Origin: Paraescarpia echinospica
Taxonomy: Eukaryota; Annelida; Polychaeta; Sabellida; Siboglinidae
Reading direction: 5' to 3'
Assembly (NCBI GenBank): GCA_020002185.1
Contig: CM034533.1
Location: forward strand, 55,602,982-55,666,981
Length of the DNA: 64,000 bases
Positions 50,701 through 63,200 of this stretch are shown here, piece by piece. Position numbers and translations under genes: made by a program. A model generated the notes under the pieces. That model was not told the DNA's origin. It did not search any database and was given only the letters and a program-made list of their open reading frames with translations. The first letter of the stretch is position 1. Each line of letters starts with the position of its first letter.

Positions 50701-52102
50701 GTAGTGCAGACGTAGGTAGTGACAATGGCTAGGTAATAATTCGCCATACTACCAGTAGTGCAGACGTAGATAGTGACAATGCCTAGGTATTAATTCGCCA
50801 TACTACCAGTAGTGCAGACTTAGGTAGTGACAATCACTATGTAATGATTCGCCATACTACCAGTAGTGCAGTCGTAGGGAGTGACAATGACTAGGTAATG
50901 ATTCACCATATTACCAGTAGTGGAGACGTACCTAGTGACAATGGGTAGGGAATGATCCGCCATACTACCAGTTGTGCAGACGTAGGTAGGGAAAATGATT
51001 AGGTAATGATTTGCCATACTACCAGTAGTGCTGACGTAGATAGTGACAATGACTAGGTAATTATTCGCCATACTACCAGTAATACATACCTTGGTAGTGA
51101 CAATGTCTAGGCAATGATTCGCCATACTACAAGTAGTGCAGACGTAGGTAGTGACAATGACTAGGTAATTATTCGTCATACTACCAGTACTGCAGACGTA
51201 AGTAGTGACAATGACTAGGTAATGATTCGCCGTACTAACAGTAGTGCAGAAGTAGGTCGTGGCAATGACTTGGTAATGATTCGCCATACTACCAGTAGTG
51301 CAGACGTAGGTAGTGATAATGGCTAGTTAATGATTCGCCATACTACCTGTAGTGCAGACATAGGTAGTGACAATGGCTAGGTACTAATTTGCCATACTAC
51401 CAGTAGTGCACACGTAGGTAGTGACAATGACTAGGTAATGATTCGCTATACTACCAATAGTGGGGACGTAGATAGTGACAATGACTAGGTAATGATTAGC
51501 CAGACTACCAGTAGTACATACGTAGTTAGTGACAATGGCTAGGTAATGATTCGCCATATTACCAGTAGTGAAGACGCAGGTAGTGACAAAGGCTAGGTAT
51601 TAATTCGCCATATTAATAGTTGTGCAGACGTTGGTAGTCACAATGACTAGGAAATGATTCGCCATACTACCAGTAGTGCTGACGTAGATAGTGGCAATGA
51701 CTAGGTATTGATTCGCCATTCTAGTGCAGACGTAGGTAATGACAATGACTAAGTAATGATTCGCCATACTACCAGTAGTGCTGACGTAGTTAGTGACAAT
51801 GACTAGGTAATGATTCGCCATACTACCAGTAGTGCTGACATAGATAGTGACAATGACTAGGTAATTATTCGCCATACTACCAGTAGTACATACGTTGGTA
51901 GTGACAATGTCTAGGCAATGATTCGCCATACTACAAGTAGTCCAGACGTAGGTAGTGAAAATGACTAGGTAATGATTCGCCGTACTACCAGTAATGCAGA
52001 CGTAGGTCGTGGCAATGACTTGGTAATGATTCGCCATACTACCAGTAGTGCAGACGTAGGTAGTGACAATGGCTAGGTATTAATTCGCCATACTACCAGT
52101 AG
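47753..52102. repeat. Higher-order repeat F, copy 1 (4350 bp)
   Basis: Bounded by TAGTTCAGACG. The length fits 77 x 54 + 4 x 48, with no 53-bp monomer. The first 1.6 kb follows the E units and the rest follows the D unit 2 sequence of about 36800-39606, so the unit is a join of the two types. Confidence 0.88.
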
Positions 52103-55100
52103 TTCAGACGTAGGTAGTGACATTGACTAGGTAATGATTCGCCAGACTACCAGTAGTACATACGTAGCTAGTGACAATGGGTAGGTAATGGTTCGCCAGA
52201 TTACCAGTAGTATATACGTAGTTAGTGACAATGGCTAGGTAGTGATTCACCATACAACCAGTAGTGCAGACGTAGGTAGTGACAATGGCTAGGTATTATT
52301 TCGCCATACTACTTGTAGTGCAGACGTAGGTAGTGACAATGACTAGGAAATGATTCGCCATACTACAAGTAGTGCTGACGTAGATAGTGGCAATGATTAG
52401 GTATTGATTCGCCATTCTACTGCAGACGTAGGTAACGACAATGATTTGTTAATGATTCGCCATACTACCAGTAGTGCTGACGTAGATAATGAAAATGACT
52501 AGGTAATGATTCGCCATACTACCAGTAGTACATACGTCGGTAGTGACAATGACTAGGTAACGATTCGCCATACTACCTGTAGAGCAGACGTAGGTAGTGA
52601 CAATGGCTAGGTATTAATTCGCCATACTACCAGTTGTGCAGACTTAGGTAGTGACAATCACTATGTAATGATGCGCCATACTAACAGTATTGCAGTCGTA
52701 GGGAGTGACAATGACTAGGTAATGATTCACCATACTACAAGTAGTGCAGACGTAGCTAGTGACAATGGCTAGGGAATGATTCGCCATACTACCAGTAGTG
52801 CAGACGTATGTAGGGAAAATGATTTGGTAATGATTTGCCATACTACCAGTAATGCAGACGTAGGTATTGACAATGACTAGGTAATGATTCGCCACACTAC
52901 AAATAGTGCTGACGTAGATAGTGACAATGACTAGGTAATTATTCGCCATACTACCAGTAGTACATACGTTGGTAGTGACAATGTCTAGGCAATGATTCGC
53001 CATACTACAAGTAGTGCAGACGTTGGTAGTGACAATGACTACGTAATGATTCGCCGTACTACCAGTAGTGCAGACGTAGGTCGTGGCAATGACTTGGTAA
53101 TGATTCGCCATACTACCAGTAGTGCAGACGTAGGTAGTGACAATGGCTAGTTAATGATTCGCCATACTACCTGTAGTGCAGACGTAGGTAGTGTCAATGG
53201 CTAGGTACTAATTAACCATACTACCAGTAGTGCAGACGTAGGTAGTGACAATGACTAGGTAATGATTCGCCATACTACCAGTAGTGCAGACGTAGGTAGT
53301 GACAATGGCTAGGTATTAATTCGTCATACTACCAGTTGTGCAGACTTAGGTAGTGACAATCACTATGTAATGATTCGCCATACTACCAGTAGTGCAGTCG
53401 TAGGGAGTTACAATGACTAGGTAATGATTCACCATACTACCAGTAGTGCAGACGTATGTAGGTAAAATGATTAGGTAATGATTCGCCATACTACCAGTAG
53501 TGTAGACGTAGGTAGTGACAATGGCTAGGTAATGATTCGCCATACTACCAGTTGTGCAGACTTAAGTAGTGACAATCACTATGTAATGATTCGCCATACT
53601 ACCAGTAGTGCTGACATAGATAGTGACAATGACTAGGTAATTATTCGCCATACTACCAGTAGTACATACGTTGGTAGTGACAATGTCTAGGCAATGATTC
53701 GCCATACTACAAGTAGTCCAGACGTAGGTAGTGAAAATGACTAGGTAATGATTCGCCGTACAACCAGTAATGCAGACGTAGGTCGTGGCAATGACTTGGT
53801 AATGATTCGCCATACTACCAGTAGTGCAGACGTAGGTAGTGACAATGACTAGGTAATGATTCGCAATACTACCAGTAGTGCAGTCGTAGGGAGTGACAAT
53901 GACTAGGTAATGATTCGCCATACTACCAGTAGTGCAGACGTAGGTTGTGGCATTGACTAGGTATTGATTCGCCATTGTAGTGCAGACGTAGGTAATGACA
54001 ATGATTAGGTAATAATTCGCCATACTACCAGTAGTACATACGTCGGTAGTGACAATGACTAGGCAATGATTCGCCATACTACCAGTAGTGCAGACGTAGG
54101 TAGTGACAATGACTAGGTAATGATTCGCCATACTACCAGTAGTACATACGTCGGTAGTGACAATGACTAGGTAATGATTCGCCGTACAACAAGTAGTGCA
54201 GACGTTGTCAGTGACAATGACAAGGTAATGATTCGCCATACTACCAGTAGTGCAAACGTAGGTAGTGACAATGACTAGGTAATTATTCGTCATACTACTA
54301 GTAGCGCAGACGTAGATAGTGACAATACCTAGGTAATTATTCGCCATACAACAAGTAGTAAATACGTCGGTAGTGACATTGACTAGGCAATGATTCGCCA
54401 TACTACAAGTAGTACAGACGTAGGTAGTGACAATGACTAGGTAATTATTCGTCATACTACCAGTAGTGCAGACGTAGGTAGTGACAATGACTAGATAGTG
54501 ATTCCCCGTACTACCTGTAGTGCAGACGTAGGTAGTGACAATGGCTAGGTAATAATTCGCCATACTACCAGTAGTGCAGACGTAGGTAGTGACAATGCCT
54601 AGGTATTAATTCGCCATACTACCAGTAGTGCAGACTTAGGTAGTGACAATCACTATGTAATGATTCGCCATACTACCAGTAGTGCAGTCGTAGGGAGTGA
54701 CAATGACTAGGTAATGATTCACCATATTACCAGTAGTGGAGACGTACCTAGTGACAATGGGTAGGGAATGATCCGCCATACTACCAGTTGTGCAGACGTA
54801 GGTAGGGAAAATGATTAGGTAATGATTTGCCATACTACCAGTAGTGCTGACGTAGATAGTGACAATGACTAGGTAATTATTCGCCATACTACCAGTAATA
54901 CATACCTTGGTAGTGACAATGTCCAGGCAATGATTCGCCATACTACAAGTAGTGCAGACGTAGGTAGTGACAATGACTAGGTAATTATTCGTCATACTAC
55001 CAGTACTGCAGACGTAAGTAGTGACAATGACTAGGTAATGATTCGCCGTACTAACAGTAGTGCAGAAGTAGGTCGTGGCAATGACTTGGTAATGATTCGC

Positions 55101-55918
55101 CATACTACCAGTAGTGCAGACGTAGGTAGTGATAATGGCTATTTAATGATTCGCCATACTACCTGTAGTGCAGACATAGGTAGTGACAATGGCTAGGTAC
55201 TAATTTGCCATACTACCAGTAGTGCACACGTAGGTAGTGACAATGACTAGGTAATGATTCGCTATACTACCAATAGTGGGGACGTAGATAGTGACAATGA
55301 CTAGGTAATGATTAGCCAGACTACCAGTAGTACATACGTAGTTAGTGACAATGGCTAGGTAATGATTCGCCATATTACCAGTAGTGAAGACGCAGGTAGT
55401 GACAAAGGCTAGGTATTAATTCGCCATATTAATAGTTGTGCAGACGTTGGTAGTCACAATGACTAGGAAATGATTCGCCATACTACCAGTAGTGCTGACG
55501 TAGATAGTGGCAATGACTAGGTATTGATTCGCCATTCTAGTGCAGACGTAGGTAATGACAATGACTAAGTAATGATTCGCCATACTACCAGTAGTGCTGA
55601 CGTAGTTAGTGACAATGACTAGGTAATGATTCGCCATACTACCAGTAGTGCTGACATAGATAGTGACAATGACTAGGTAATTATTCGCCATACTACCAGT
55701 AGTACATACGTTGGTAGTGACAATGTCTAGGCAATGATTCGCCATACTACAAGTAGTCCAGACGTAGGTAGTGAAAATGACTAGGTAATGATTCGCCGTA
55801 CTACCAGTAATGCAGACGTAGGTCGTGGCAATGACTTGGTAATGATTCGCCATACTACCAGTAGTGCAGACGTAGGTAGTGACAATGGCTAGGTATTAAT
55901 TCGCCATACTACCAGTAG
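52103..55918. repeat. Higher-order repeat F, copy 2 (3816 bp, internally deleted)
   Basis: Bounded by TAGTTCAGACG. The length fits 68 x 54 + 3 x 48. It is 534 bp shorter than copies 1 and 3 because of two whole-monomer deletions around 53430-53560: one 54-bp monomer and 480 bp (8 x 54 + 48). The deletion joint sits between GGCTAGGTA and ATGATTCGCC near 53530. Confidence 0.9.
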
Positions 55919-58900
55919 TTCAGACGTAGGTAGTGACATTGACTAGGTAATGATTCGCCAGACTACCAGTAGTACATACGTAGCTAGTGACAATGGGTAG
56001 GTAATGGTTCGCCAGATTACCAGTAGTATATACGTAGTTAGTGACAATGGCTAGGTAGTGATTCACCATACAACCAGTAGTGCAGACGTAGGTAGTGACA
56101 ATGGCTAGGTATTATTTCGCCATACTACTTGTAGTGTAGACGTAGATAGTGACAATGACTAGGAAATGATTCGCCATACTACAAGTAGTGCTGACGTAGA
56201 TAGTGGCAATGATTAGGTATTGATTCGCCATTCTACTGCAGACGTAGGTAACGACAATGATTTGTTAATGATTCGCCATACTACCAGTAGTGCTGACGTA
56301 GATAATGACAATGACTAGGTAATGATTCGCCATACTACCAGTAGTACATACGTCGGTAGTGACAATGACTAGGTAACGATTCGCCATACTACCTGTAGAG
56401 CAGACGTAGGTAGTGACAATGGCTAGGTATTAATTCGCCATACTACCAGTTGTGCAGACTTAGGTAGTCACAATCACTATGTAATGATTCGCCATACTAA
56501 CAGTATTGCAGTCGTAGGGAGTGACAATGACTAGGTAATGATTCACCATACTACAAGTAGTGCAGACGTAGCTAGTGACAATGGCTAGGGAATGATTCGC
56601 CATACTACCAGTAGTGCAGACGTATGTAGGGAAAATGATTTGGTAATGATTTGCCATACTACCAGTAATGCAGACGTAGGTATTGACAATGACTAGGTAA
56701 TGATTCGCCACACTACAAATAGTGCTGACGTAGATAGTGACAATGACTAGGTAATTATTCGCCATACTACAAGTAGTGCAGACGTTGGTAGTGACAATGA
56801 CTACGTAATGATTCGCCGTACTACCAGTAGTGCAGACGTAGGTCGTGGCAATGACTTGGTAATGATTCGCCATACTACCAGTAGTGCAGACGTAGGTAGT
56901 GACAATGGCTAGTTAATGATTCGCCATACTACCTGTAGTGCAGACGTAGGTAGTGTCAATGGCTAGGTACTAATTAACCATACTACCAGTAGTGCAGACG
57001 TAGGTAGTGACAATGACTAGGTAATGATTCGCCATACTACCAGTAGTGCAGACGTAGGTAGTGACAATGGCTAGGTATTAATTCGTCATACTACCAGTTG
57101 TGCAGACTTAGGTAGAGACAATCACTATGTAATGATTCGCCATACTACCAGTAGTGCAGTCGTAGGGAGTTACAATGACTAGGTAATGATTCACCATACT
57201 ACCAGTTGTGCAGACGTAGCTAGTGACAATGGCTAGGGAATGATTCGCCATACTACCAGTAGTGCAGACGTATGTAGGTAAAATGATTAGGTAATGATTC
57301 GCCATACTACCAGTAGTGTAGACGTAGGTAGTGACAATGGCTAGGTATTAATTCGCCATACAACCAGTAGTGCAGACGTAGGTAGTGACAATGACTAGGT
57401 AATGATTCGCCATACTACCAGTAGTGCTGACGTAGACAGTGACAATGTCTAGGTAATGATTCGCCAGACTACCAGTAGTACATACGTAGTTATTGACAAT
57501 GGCTAGGTAATGATTCGCCATACTACCAGTAGTGCAGACGTAGGTAGTGACAATGGCTAGGTATTAATTCGCCATACTACCTGTAGTGCAGACGTAGATA
57601 GTGGCAATGACTAGGTATTGATTCGCCATTCTACTGCAGACGTAGGTAACGACAATGATTACTTAATGATTCGCCATACTACCAGTAGTGCTGATGTAGA
57701 TAGTGACAATGACTAGGTAATGATTCGCCATACTACCTGTAGAGCAGACGTAGGTTGTGACAATGGCTAGGTAATGATTCGCCCTACTACCAGTAGTGCA
57801 GGCGTAGGTAGTGACAATGGCTAGGTAATGATTCGCCATACTACCAGTTGTGCAGACTTAAGTAGTGACAATCACTATGTAATGATTCGCCATACTACCA
57901 GTAGTGCAGTCGTAGGGAATGACAATGACTAGGTAATGATTCGCCATACTACCAGTAGTGCTGACATAGATAGTGACAATGACTAGGTAATTATTCGCCA
58001 TACTACCAGTAGTACATACGTTGGTAGTGACAATGTCTAGGCAATGATTCGCCATACTACAAGTAGTCCAGACGTAGGTAGTGAAAATGATTAGGTAATG
58101 ATTCGCCGTACTACCAGTAATGCAGACGTAGGTCGTGGCAATGACTTGGTAATGATTCGCCATACTACCAGTAGTGCAGACGTAGGTAGTGACAATGACT
58201 AGGTAATGATTCGCAATACTACCAGTAGAGCAGTCGTAGGGAGTGACAATGACTAGGTAATGATTCGCCATACTACCAGTAGTGCAGACGTAGGTTGTGG
58301 CATTGACTAGGTATTGATTCGCCATTGTAGTGCAGACGTAGGTAATGACAATGATTAGGTAATAATTCGCCATACTACCAGTAGTACATACGTCGGTAGT
58401 GACAATGACTAGGCAATGATTCGCCATACTACCAGTAGCGCAGACGTAGGTAGTGACAATGACTAGGTAATGATTCGCCATACTACCAGTAGTACATACG
58501 TCGGTAGTGACAATGACTAGGTAATGATTCGCCGTACAACAAGTAGTGCAGACGTTGTCAGTGACAATGACAAGGTAATGATTCGCGATACTACCAGTAG
58601 TGCAAACGTAGGTAGTGACAATGACTAGGTAATTATTCGTCATACTACTAGTAGCGCAGACGTAGATAGTGACAATACCTAGGTAATTATTCGCCATACA
58701 ACAAGTAGTACATACGTCGGTAGTGACATTGACTAGGCAATGATTCGCCATACTACAAGTAGTACAGACGTAGGTAGTGACAATGACTAGGTAATTATTC
58801 GTCATACTACCAGTAGTGCAGAAGTAGGTAGTGACAATGACTAGATAGTGAATCCCCATACTACCTGTAGTGCAGACGTAGGTAGTGACAATGGCTAGGT

Positions 58901-60268
58901 AATAATTCGCCAGTCTACCAGTAGTGCAGACGTAGGTAGTGACAATGGCTAGGTATTAATTCGCCATACTACCAGTAGTGCAGACTTAGGTAGTGACAAT
59001 CACTATGTAATGATTCGCCATACTACCAGTAGTGCAGTCGTAGGGAGTGACAATGACTAGGTAATGATTCACCATATTACCAGTAGTGGAGACGTACCTA
59101 GTGACAATGGGTAGGGAATGATCCGCCATACTACCAGTTGTGCAGACGTAGGTAGGGAAAATGATTAGGTAATGATTTGCCATACTACCAGTAGTGCTGA
59201 CGTAGATAGTGACAATGACTAGGTAATTATTCGCCATACTACCAGTAATACATACCTTGGTAGTGACAATGTCTAGGCAATGATTCGCCATACTACAAGT
59301 AGTGCAGACGTAGGTAGTGACAATGACTAGGTAATTATTCGTCATACTACCAGTACTGCAGACATAAGTAGTGACAATGACTAGGTAATGATTCGCCGTA
59401 CTAACAGTAGTGCAGAAGTAGGTCGTGGCAATGACTTGGTAATGATTCGCCATACTACCAGTAGTGCAGACGTAGGTAGTGATAATGGCTAGTTAATGAT
59501 TCGCCATACTACCTGTAGTGCAGACATAGGTAGTGACAATGGCTAGGTACTAATTTGCCATACTACCAGTAGTGCACACGTAGGTAGTGACAATGACTAG
59601 GTAATGATTCGCTATACTACCAATAGTGGGGACGTAGATAGTGACAATGACTAGGTAATGATTAGCCAGACTACCAGTAGTACATACGTAGTTAGTGACA
59701 ATGGCTAGGTAATGATTCGCCATATTACCAGTAGTGAAGACGCAGGTAGTGACAAAGGCTAGGTATTAATTCGCCATATTAATAGTTGTGCAGACGTTGG
59801 TAGTCACAATGACTAGGAAATGATTCGCCATACTACCAGTAGTGCTGACGTAGATAGTGGCAATGACTAGGTATTGATTCGCCATTCTAGTGCAGACGTA
59901 GGTAATGACAATGACTAAGTAATGATTCGCCATACTACCAGTAGTGCTGACGTAGTTAGTGACAATGACTAGGTAATGATTCGCCATACTACCAGTAGTG
60001 CTGACATAGATAGTGACAATGACTAGGTAATTATTCGCCATACTACCAGTAGTACATACGTTGGTAGTGACAATGTCTAGGCAATGATTCGCCATACTAC
60101 AAGTAGTCCAGACGTAGGTAGTGAAAATGACGAGGTAATGATTCGCCGTACTACCAGTAATGCAGACGTAGGTCGTGGCAATGACTTGGTAATGATTCGC
60201 CATACTACCAGTAGTGCAGACGTAGGTGGTGACAATGGCTAGGTATTAATTCGCCATACTACCAGTAG
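55919..60268. repeat. Higher-order repeat F, copy 3 (4350 bp)
   Basis: Bounded by TAGTTCAGACG and equal in length to copy 1. However, the 56460-56873 block lacks one monomer found in its siblings, and an extra monomer near 58860-58985 (CGCCAGTCTACC variant) restores the total. Length equality here therefore hides compensating changes. Confidence 0.85.
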
Positions 60269-63200
60269 TTCAGACGTAGGTAGTGACATTGACTAGGTAA
60301 TGATTCGCCAGACTACCAGTAGTACATACGTAGTTAGTGACAATGGGTAGGTAATGGTTCGCCAGATTACCAGTAGTATATACGTAGTTAGTGACAATGG
60401 CTAGGTAGTGATTCGCCATACAACCAGTAGTGCAGACGTAGGTAGTGACAATGGCTAGGTATTATTTCGCCATACTACTTGTAGTGCAGACGTAGGTAGT
60501 GACAATGACTAGGAAATGATTCGCCATACTACAAGTAGTGCTGACGTAGATAGTGGCAATGACTAGGTATTGATTCGCCATTCTACTGCAGACGTAGGTA
60601 ACGACAATGATTTGTTAATGATTCGCCATACTACCAGTAGTGCTGACGTAGATAATGACAATGACTAGGTAATGATTCGCCATACTACCAGTAGTACATA
60701 CGTCGGTAGTGACAATGACTAGGTAACGATTCGCCATACTACCTGTAGAGCAGACGTAGGTAGTGACAATGGCTAGGTATTAATTCGCCATACTACCAGT
60801 TGTGCAAACTTAGGTAGTGACAATCACTATGTAATGATTCGCCATACTACAAGTAGTGCTGACGTAGATAGTGGCAATGACTAGGTATTGATTCGCCATT
60901 CTACTGCAGACGTAGGTAACGACAATGATTTGTTAATGATTCGCCATACTACCAGTAGTGCTGACGTAGATAATGACAATGACTAGGTAATGATTCGCCA
61001 TACTACCAGTAGTACATACGTAGGGAGTGACAATGACTAGGTAATGATTCACCATACTACCAGTAGTGCAGACGTAGCTAGTGACAATGGCTAGGGAATG
61101 ATTCGCCATACTACCAGTAGTGCAGACGTATGTAGGGAAAATGATTTGGTAATGATTTGCCATACTACCAGTAGTGCAGACGTAGGTATTGACAATGACT
61201 AGGTAATGATTCGCCACACTACAAATAGTGCTGACGTAGATAGTGACAATGACTAGGTAATTATTCGCCATACTACCAGTAGTACATACGTTGGTAGTGA
61301 CAATGTCTAGGCAATGATTCGCCATACTACAAGTAGTGCAGACGTTGGTAGTGACAATGACTACGTAATGATTCGCCGTACTACCAGTAGTGCAGACGTA
61401 GGTCGTGGCAATGACTTGGTAATGATTCGCCATACTACCAGTAGTGCAGACGTAGGTAGTGACAATGGCTAGTTAATGATTCGCCATACTACCTGTAGTG
61501 CAGACGTAGGTAGTGTCAATGGCTAGGTACTAATTAACCATACTACCAGTAGTGCAGACGTAGGTAGTGACAATGACTAGGTAATGATTCGCCATACTAC
61601 CAGTAGTGCAGACGTAGGTAGTGACAATGGCTAGGTATTAATTCGTCATACTACCAGTTGTGCAGACTTAGGTAGTGACAATCACTATGTAATGATTCGC
61701 CATACTACCAGTAGTGCAGTCGTAGGGAGTGACAATGACTAGGTAATGATTCACCATACTACCAGTAGTGCAGACGTAGCTAGTGACAATGGCTAGGGAA
61801 TGATTCGCCATACTAGCAGTAGTGCAGACGTATGTAGGTAAAATGATTAGGTAATGATTCGCCATACTACCAGTAGTGTAGACGTAGGTAGTGACAATGG
61901 CTAGGTATTAATTCGCCATACAACCAGTAGTGCAGACGTAGGTAGTGACAATGACTAGGTAATGATTCGCCATACTACCAGTAGTGCTGACGTAGACAGT
62001 GACAATGTCTAGGTAATGATTCGCCAGACTACCAGTAGTACATACGTAGTTATTGGCAATGGCTAGGTAATGATTCGCCATACTACCAGTAGTGCAGACG
62101 TAGGTAGTGACAATGGCTAGGTATTAATTCGCCATACTACCTGTAGTGCAGACGTAGATAGTGGCAATGACTAGGTATTGATTCGCCATTCTACTGCAGA
62201 CGTAGGTAACGACAATGATTACTTAATGATTCGCCATACTACCAGTAGTGCTGATGTAGATAGTGACAATGACTAGGTAATGATTCGCCATACTACCTGT
62301 AGAGCAGACGTAGGTTGTGACAATGGCTAGGTAATGATTCGCCCTACTACCAGTAGTGCAGGCGTAGGTAGTGACAATGGCTAGGTAATGATTCGCCATA
62401 CTACCAGTTGTGCAGACTTAAGTAGTGACAATCACTATGTAATGATTCGCCATACTACCAGTAGTGCAGTCGTAGGGAATGACAATGACTAGGTAATGAT
62501 TCGCCATACTACCAGTAGTGCTGACATAGATAGTGACAATGACTAGGTAATTATTCGCCATACTACCAGTAGTACATACGTTGGTAGTGACAATGTCTAG
62601 GCAATGATTCGCCATACTACAAGTAGTCCAGACGTAGGTAGTGAAAATGACTAGGTAATGATTCGCCGTACTACCAGTAATGCAGACGTAGGTCGTGGCA
62701 ATGACTTGGTAATGATTCGCCATACTACCAGTAGTGCAGACGTAGGTAGTGACAATGACTAGGTAATGATTCGCAATACTACCAGTAGTGCAGTCGTAGG
62801 GAGTGACAATGACTAGGTAATGATTCGCCATACTACCAGTAGTGCAGACGTAGGTTGTGGCATTGACTAGGTATTGATTCGCCATTGTAGTGCAGACGTA
62901 GGTAATGACAATGATTAGGTAATAATTCGCCATACTACCAGTAGTACATACGTCGGTAGTGACAATGACTAGGCAATGATTCGCCATACTACCAGTAGTG
63001 CAGACGTAGGTAGTGACAATGACTAGGTAATGATTCGCCATACTACCAGTAGTACATACGTCGTTAGTGACAATGACTAGGTAATGATTCGCCGTACAAC
63101 AAGTAGTGCAGACGTTGTCAGTGACAATGACAAGGTAATGACTCGCCATACTACCAGTAGTGCAAACGTAGGTAGTGACAATGATTAGGTAATTATTCGT

